Assembly: GCF_027594505.1 (NCBI RefSeq)
Contig: NZ_CP115149.1
Coordinates: 248,001 to 312,000 of the forward strand
Source of the DNA: Tepidiforma flava
GTDB lineage: Bacteria > Chloroflexota > Dehalococcoidia > Tepidiformales > Tepidiformaceae
Length of the DNA: 64,000 bases
Direction: 5' to 3'
A program made the translations under genes and the position numbers. The notes beneath the pieces are model-generated. The model did not search any database, was not told the origin of the DNA, and saw only the letters and a list, made by a program, of their open reading frames with translations. Shown here in pieces: positions 62,385 to 64,000 of this stretch (within the stretch, counting starts at the first letter, position 1; each line of letters starts with the position of its first letter).

Positions 62385-63531
62385 ATGCCGAAGCCAGGAA
62401 GTGTCGCGATCGTCGGGGCGGCGGAGCTGGTATCGCCGGAGGGCCGGTTCCCGGAGCTGTCGCAGCTGGGGCTGCATGCGAAGGCGGCCATCATGGCGAT
62501 GAAGGAGGCCGGGCTGAAGCCGTCGGACATCGACGGGGTGGCCTGCGCGGGCGCGAGCCCGACGGAGGTGGCGTTCTACCTCGGCATCACGCCGACGTAC
62601 GTCGACGGGACGGCGGTGGGCGGCTGCTCGTTCATGATCCACGTGCGGCATGCGGTGGCCGCGATCGAGTCCGGGCTGGCGAAGACGGTGCTCATCACGC
62701 ACGGCGAAAGCGGGCGGTCGGGCATCGGGCGGGGCGGTTTCGGGTTCGCGCGGCAGTCGCTGAATGCGCAGTTTGAGGGCTGGACCGGCCCCATGGGCCC
62801 GCCGACGATGTTCACCGTGCCGGTGCTCCGGTACATGAAGACGTACGGGGTGACGGAAGAGCACCTCGCGATGGTGGCGGTGGTGCAGCGCGAATACGCG
62901 GCCCGGAACCCGAACGCGATGATGAAGGACCCGATCACCATCGAGGACGTGCTGAACTCGCGGATGATCGCGTACCCGTTCCGGCTGCTGATGTGCTGCC
63001 TGGTGACGGACGGGGTGGCGCGCTGATCCTGACCTCGGCGGACCGGGCGAAGGATTTCCCGACGAAGCCGGTGTACGTGCTGGGCACGGGCGAAAGCGTG
63101 GAGACGCCGATGGTGAGCCAGATGGAGGACTTCACCAGCTCGCGGGCGTTCCGGGTGGCGGGGCCGCGGGCCTTCCAGAAGCCGGCATCACGCACGACGA
63201 CGTCGACCACCTGATGATTTATGACGCGTTCGCCCACCTGCCGCTCTACGGGCTGGAGGACCTCGGGTTCGTGGGCCGCGGCGAAGCGGCGCAGTTCATC
63301 TGGGAAGGAAACACCCGGGCGAACGGCAAGCTGCCGCTGAACACGAACGGCGGCGGCCTGAGCTACACGCATTCGGGGATGTACGGGATGTACGCCCTGC
63401 AGGAGAGCGTGCGGCAGTGCCGGGGCACGGCGCCGGCGCAGATCCCGGGCGTCAAGGTCAGCGTGGCGCACGGTGTCGGCGGGATGTTCGCCGCCTCCGG
63501 CACGGTGGTGCTTTCGAACGAGCGGCCGTAA
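62385..63531 (+). CDS. thiolase family protein, SCP-x/DUF35-partner type (frameshifted)
   Basis: About 382 aa. AGGAGG precedes ATG 62385. VAIVGAAELVSP opens the fold, the acyl-accepting Cys is in TAVGGCSFMIHV, NTNGGGLSYTHSGMYGMYAL contains a catalytic His, and VSVAHGVGGMFAASGTVVL ends it. The second Cys of true thiolases (CGGG) is replaced by HGVGG, as in lipid-transfer-type thiolases and retro-aldolases such as Ltp2 that pair with DUF35 partners. A slip is near 63016, plus one near 63184. Either condensation or C-C cleavage of an acyl-CoA is possible. Confidence 0.85.
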
Positions 63532-63560
63532 GGTTCGCTGACGACGACCAGGTGCGATGC

Positions 63561-63585
63561 GAGGCGGGCCGGGCTGGCCCGCCTC
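63561..63585 (+). terminator. hairpin between thiolase and coaE
   Basis: A perfect 10-bp stem GAGGCGGGCC (63561-63570) with its complement (63576-63585) and a 5-nt loop, 30 nt after the thiolase stop. There is no T-tract, so it may be an attenuator or Rho-assisted terminator. Confidence 0.55.
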
Positions 63586-63609
63586 CTTCGCGCACGAAGG
63601 AGGAGCAGG

Positions 63610-64000
63610 ATGCCGCTCGTCATCGGGCTGGCGGGGACGATCGCCGCCGGGAAATCGACCGTCGCGCAGCTGCTGGTGGAGCGCGGGGCGCAGCACTGCG
63701 ACGCCGACAAGCTGGTCCACCGCCTGTACGACCCGGGCACGCCGGGGTTCGCGCGCGTGGTGGAGGCGTTCGGCGAGGAGATCATCGGGCCGGACGGGTA
63801 CATCGACCGAAAGGTGCTCGGCGCGAAGGTGTTCGGCAAGCCGGCGGAGATGAACAAGCTCACCCGCGCGATCGGCTCGATTACCGAGGCGGTGAAGGGC
63901 GTCATCGACGGCTGGCGTGCGGAGCTGGGCGACGATGCGGTGTGCGTGATGGAGGCGGTGAACCTGATGGAGCCGGGGTATGCGCGCTGGTGCGACCAGA
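63610..64000 (+). CDS. coaE: dephospho-CoA kinase, 3' end cut by window
   Basis: Phosphorylates dephospho-CoA, the last step of CoA synthesis. 130 codons are visible from ATG 63610, preceded by GGAGG. The P-loop is LAGTIAAGKSTVAQLL, with an insertion-free but atypical TIAAGKS in place of GGIGSGKS. CDADKLVHRLYDPGTPGF contains the conserved Asp, and MEAVNLMEPGYARWCD lies near the cut. The stop lies beyond the window. Confidence 0.88.
   Translation, partial: MPLVIGLAGTIAAGKSTVAQLLVERGAQHCDADKLVHRLYDPGTPGFARVVEAFGEEIIGPDGYIDRKVLGAKVFGKPAEMNKLTRAIGSITEAVKGVIDGWRAELGDDAVCVMEAVNLMEPGYARWCDQ

Noticed and set aside
5000-63531. Large-scale pseudogenisation
   Set aside because: Catalytic motifs on both sides of each break are intact, there are almost no internal nonsense substitutions or large deletions, and essential genes such as alaS, topA and aroC are equally affected.

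Overview
This window is a high-GC (roughly 70 %) bacterial chromosome segment. It holds a ribosomal RNA operon followed by almost uninterrupted, tightly overlapping operons. I infer a Chloroflexota-type bacterium, possibly a thermophile (Thermomicrobia/Tepidiforma-like), from the mix of gene families: fused AroK-AroB, GT35 phosphorylase of the GlgP/DUF3417 type, fused CrtYc-CrtYd lycopene cyclase, UvsE, an Arg-type EF-P, and -10 boxes placed directly before start codons. The placement is not proven; the 16S gene would settle it. No mobile element, integron, CRISPR array or phage module is visible.

Layout. (1) 1-4,885, minus strand: rRNA operon read right to left as promoter, 16S, tRNA-Ile(GAT), tRNA-Ala(TGC), 23S (cut at its 3' end by the window edge). 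(2) 5,000-16,276, minus strand: one long housekeeping run in transcription order alaS, a membrane protein with a baseplate-J-like domain, ruvX, mltG, aroE, a membrane-anchored unknown, aroC, aroKB, tgt, most joined by 1-4 nt overlaps. (3) 16,300-28,787, plus strand: glmU, CorC/HlyC-type protein, dprA, topA, xerC/D, aroQ, Xaa-Pro peptidase, efp, xseA, xseB, formyltransferase-like protein, zinc-ribbon protein. Together with block 2 this gives most shikimate-pathway steps (aroB, K, Q, E, C). (4) 28,794-30,903, minus: argH and a HAD hydrolase. (5) 31,029-36,198, plus: alpha-glucan storage genes glgP, a GH57 enzyme and glgA. (6) 36,234-39,795, plus: Gfo/Idh oxidoreductase, methylase-MazG fusion, thioredoxin-like protein, small membrane protein. 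(7) 39,951-44,082: polyhydroxyalkanoate locus with an alpha/beta hydrolase, a divergent phasin, a PadR/PhaQ-like regulator, a PhaE/PhaR-like subunit, phaC and a GNAT. (8) 44,137-51,254, plus: a seven-gene carotenoid operon crtB, crtI, uvsE, cytochrome P450, lycopene cyclase, a PlsY-like acyltransferase and a GT2 glycosyltransferase, every junction a 4-nt ATGA/GTGA overlap. (9) 51,247-52,590: a class F-like sortase (minus) and two very small plus-strand genes, one with its own promoter and a perfect terminator. (10) 52,616-55,898: a diiron ferritin/R2-like protein and an adjacent paralog that has lost most metal ligands, a small Cys-rich protein and a PadR regulator. (11) 55,979-61,865: DtxR-type regulator, receiver-GGDEF-HD-GYP protein, small membrane protein, carboxymuconolactone-decarboxylase-like protein, an alkaline-phosphatase-superfamily enzyme with permuted motif order, and a coiled-coil protein with 42-bp repeats. 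(12) 61,970-64,000: DUF35 OB-fold protein plus thiolase pair, then coaE cut by the window end.

Most protein genes are interrupted by one or more single-base frameshifts, commonly a run of six G or C read as five. Conserved domains continue in the next frame without other decay, so I treat these as consensus sequence errors and give each gene one full-length span. Genes intact in one frame include efp, the GH57 gene, the Gfo/Idh gene, the thioredoxin-like gene, the phasin, the PhaQ-like and PhaE-like genes, the P450, the DtxR-type regulator, the decarboxylase-like gene and the DUF35 gene.
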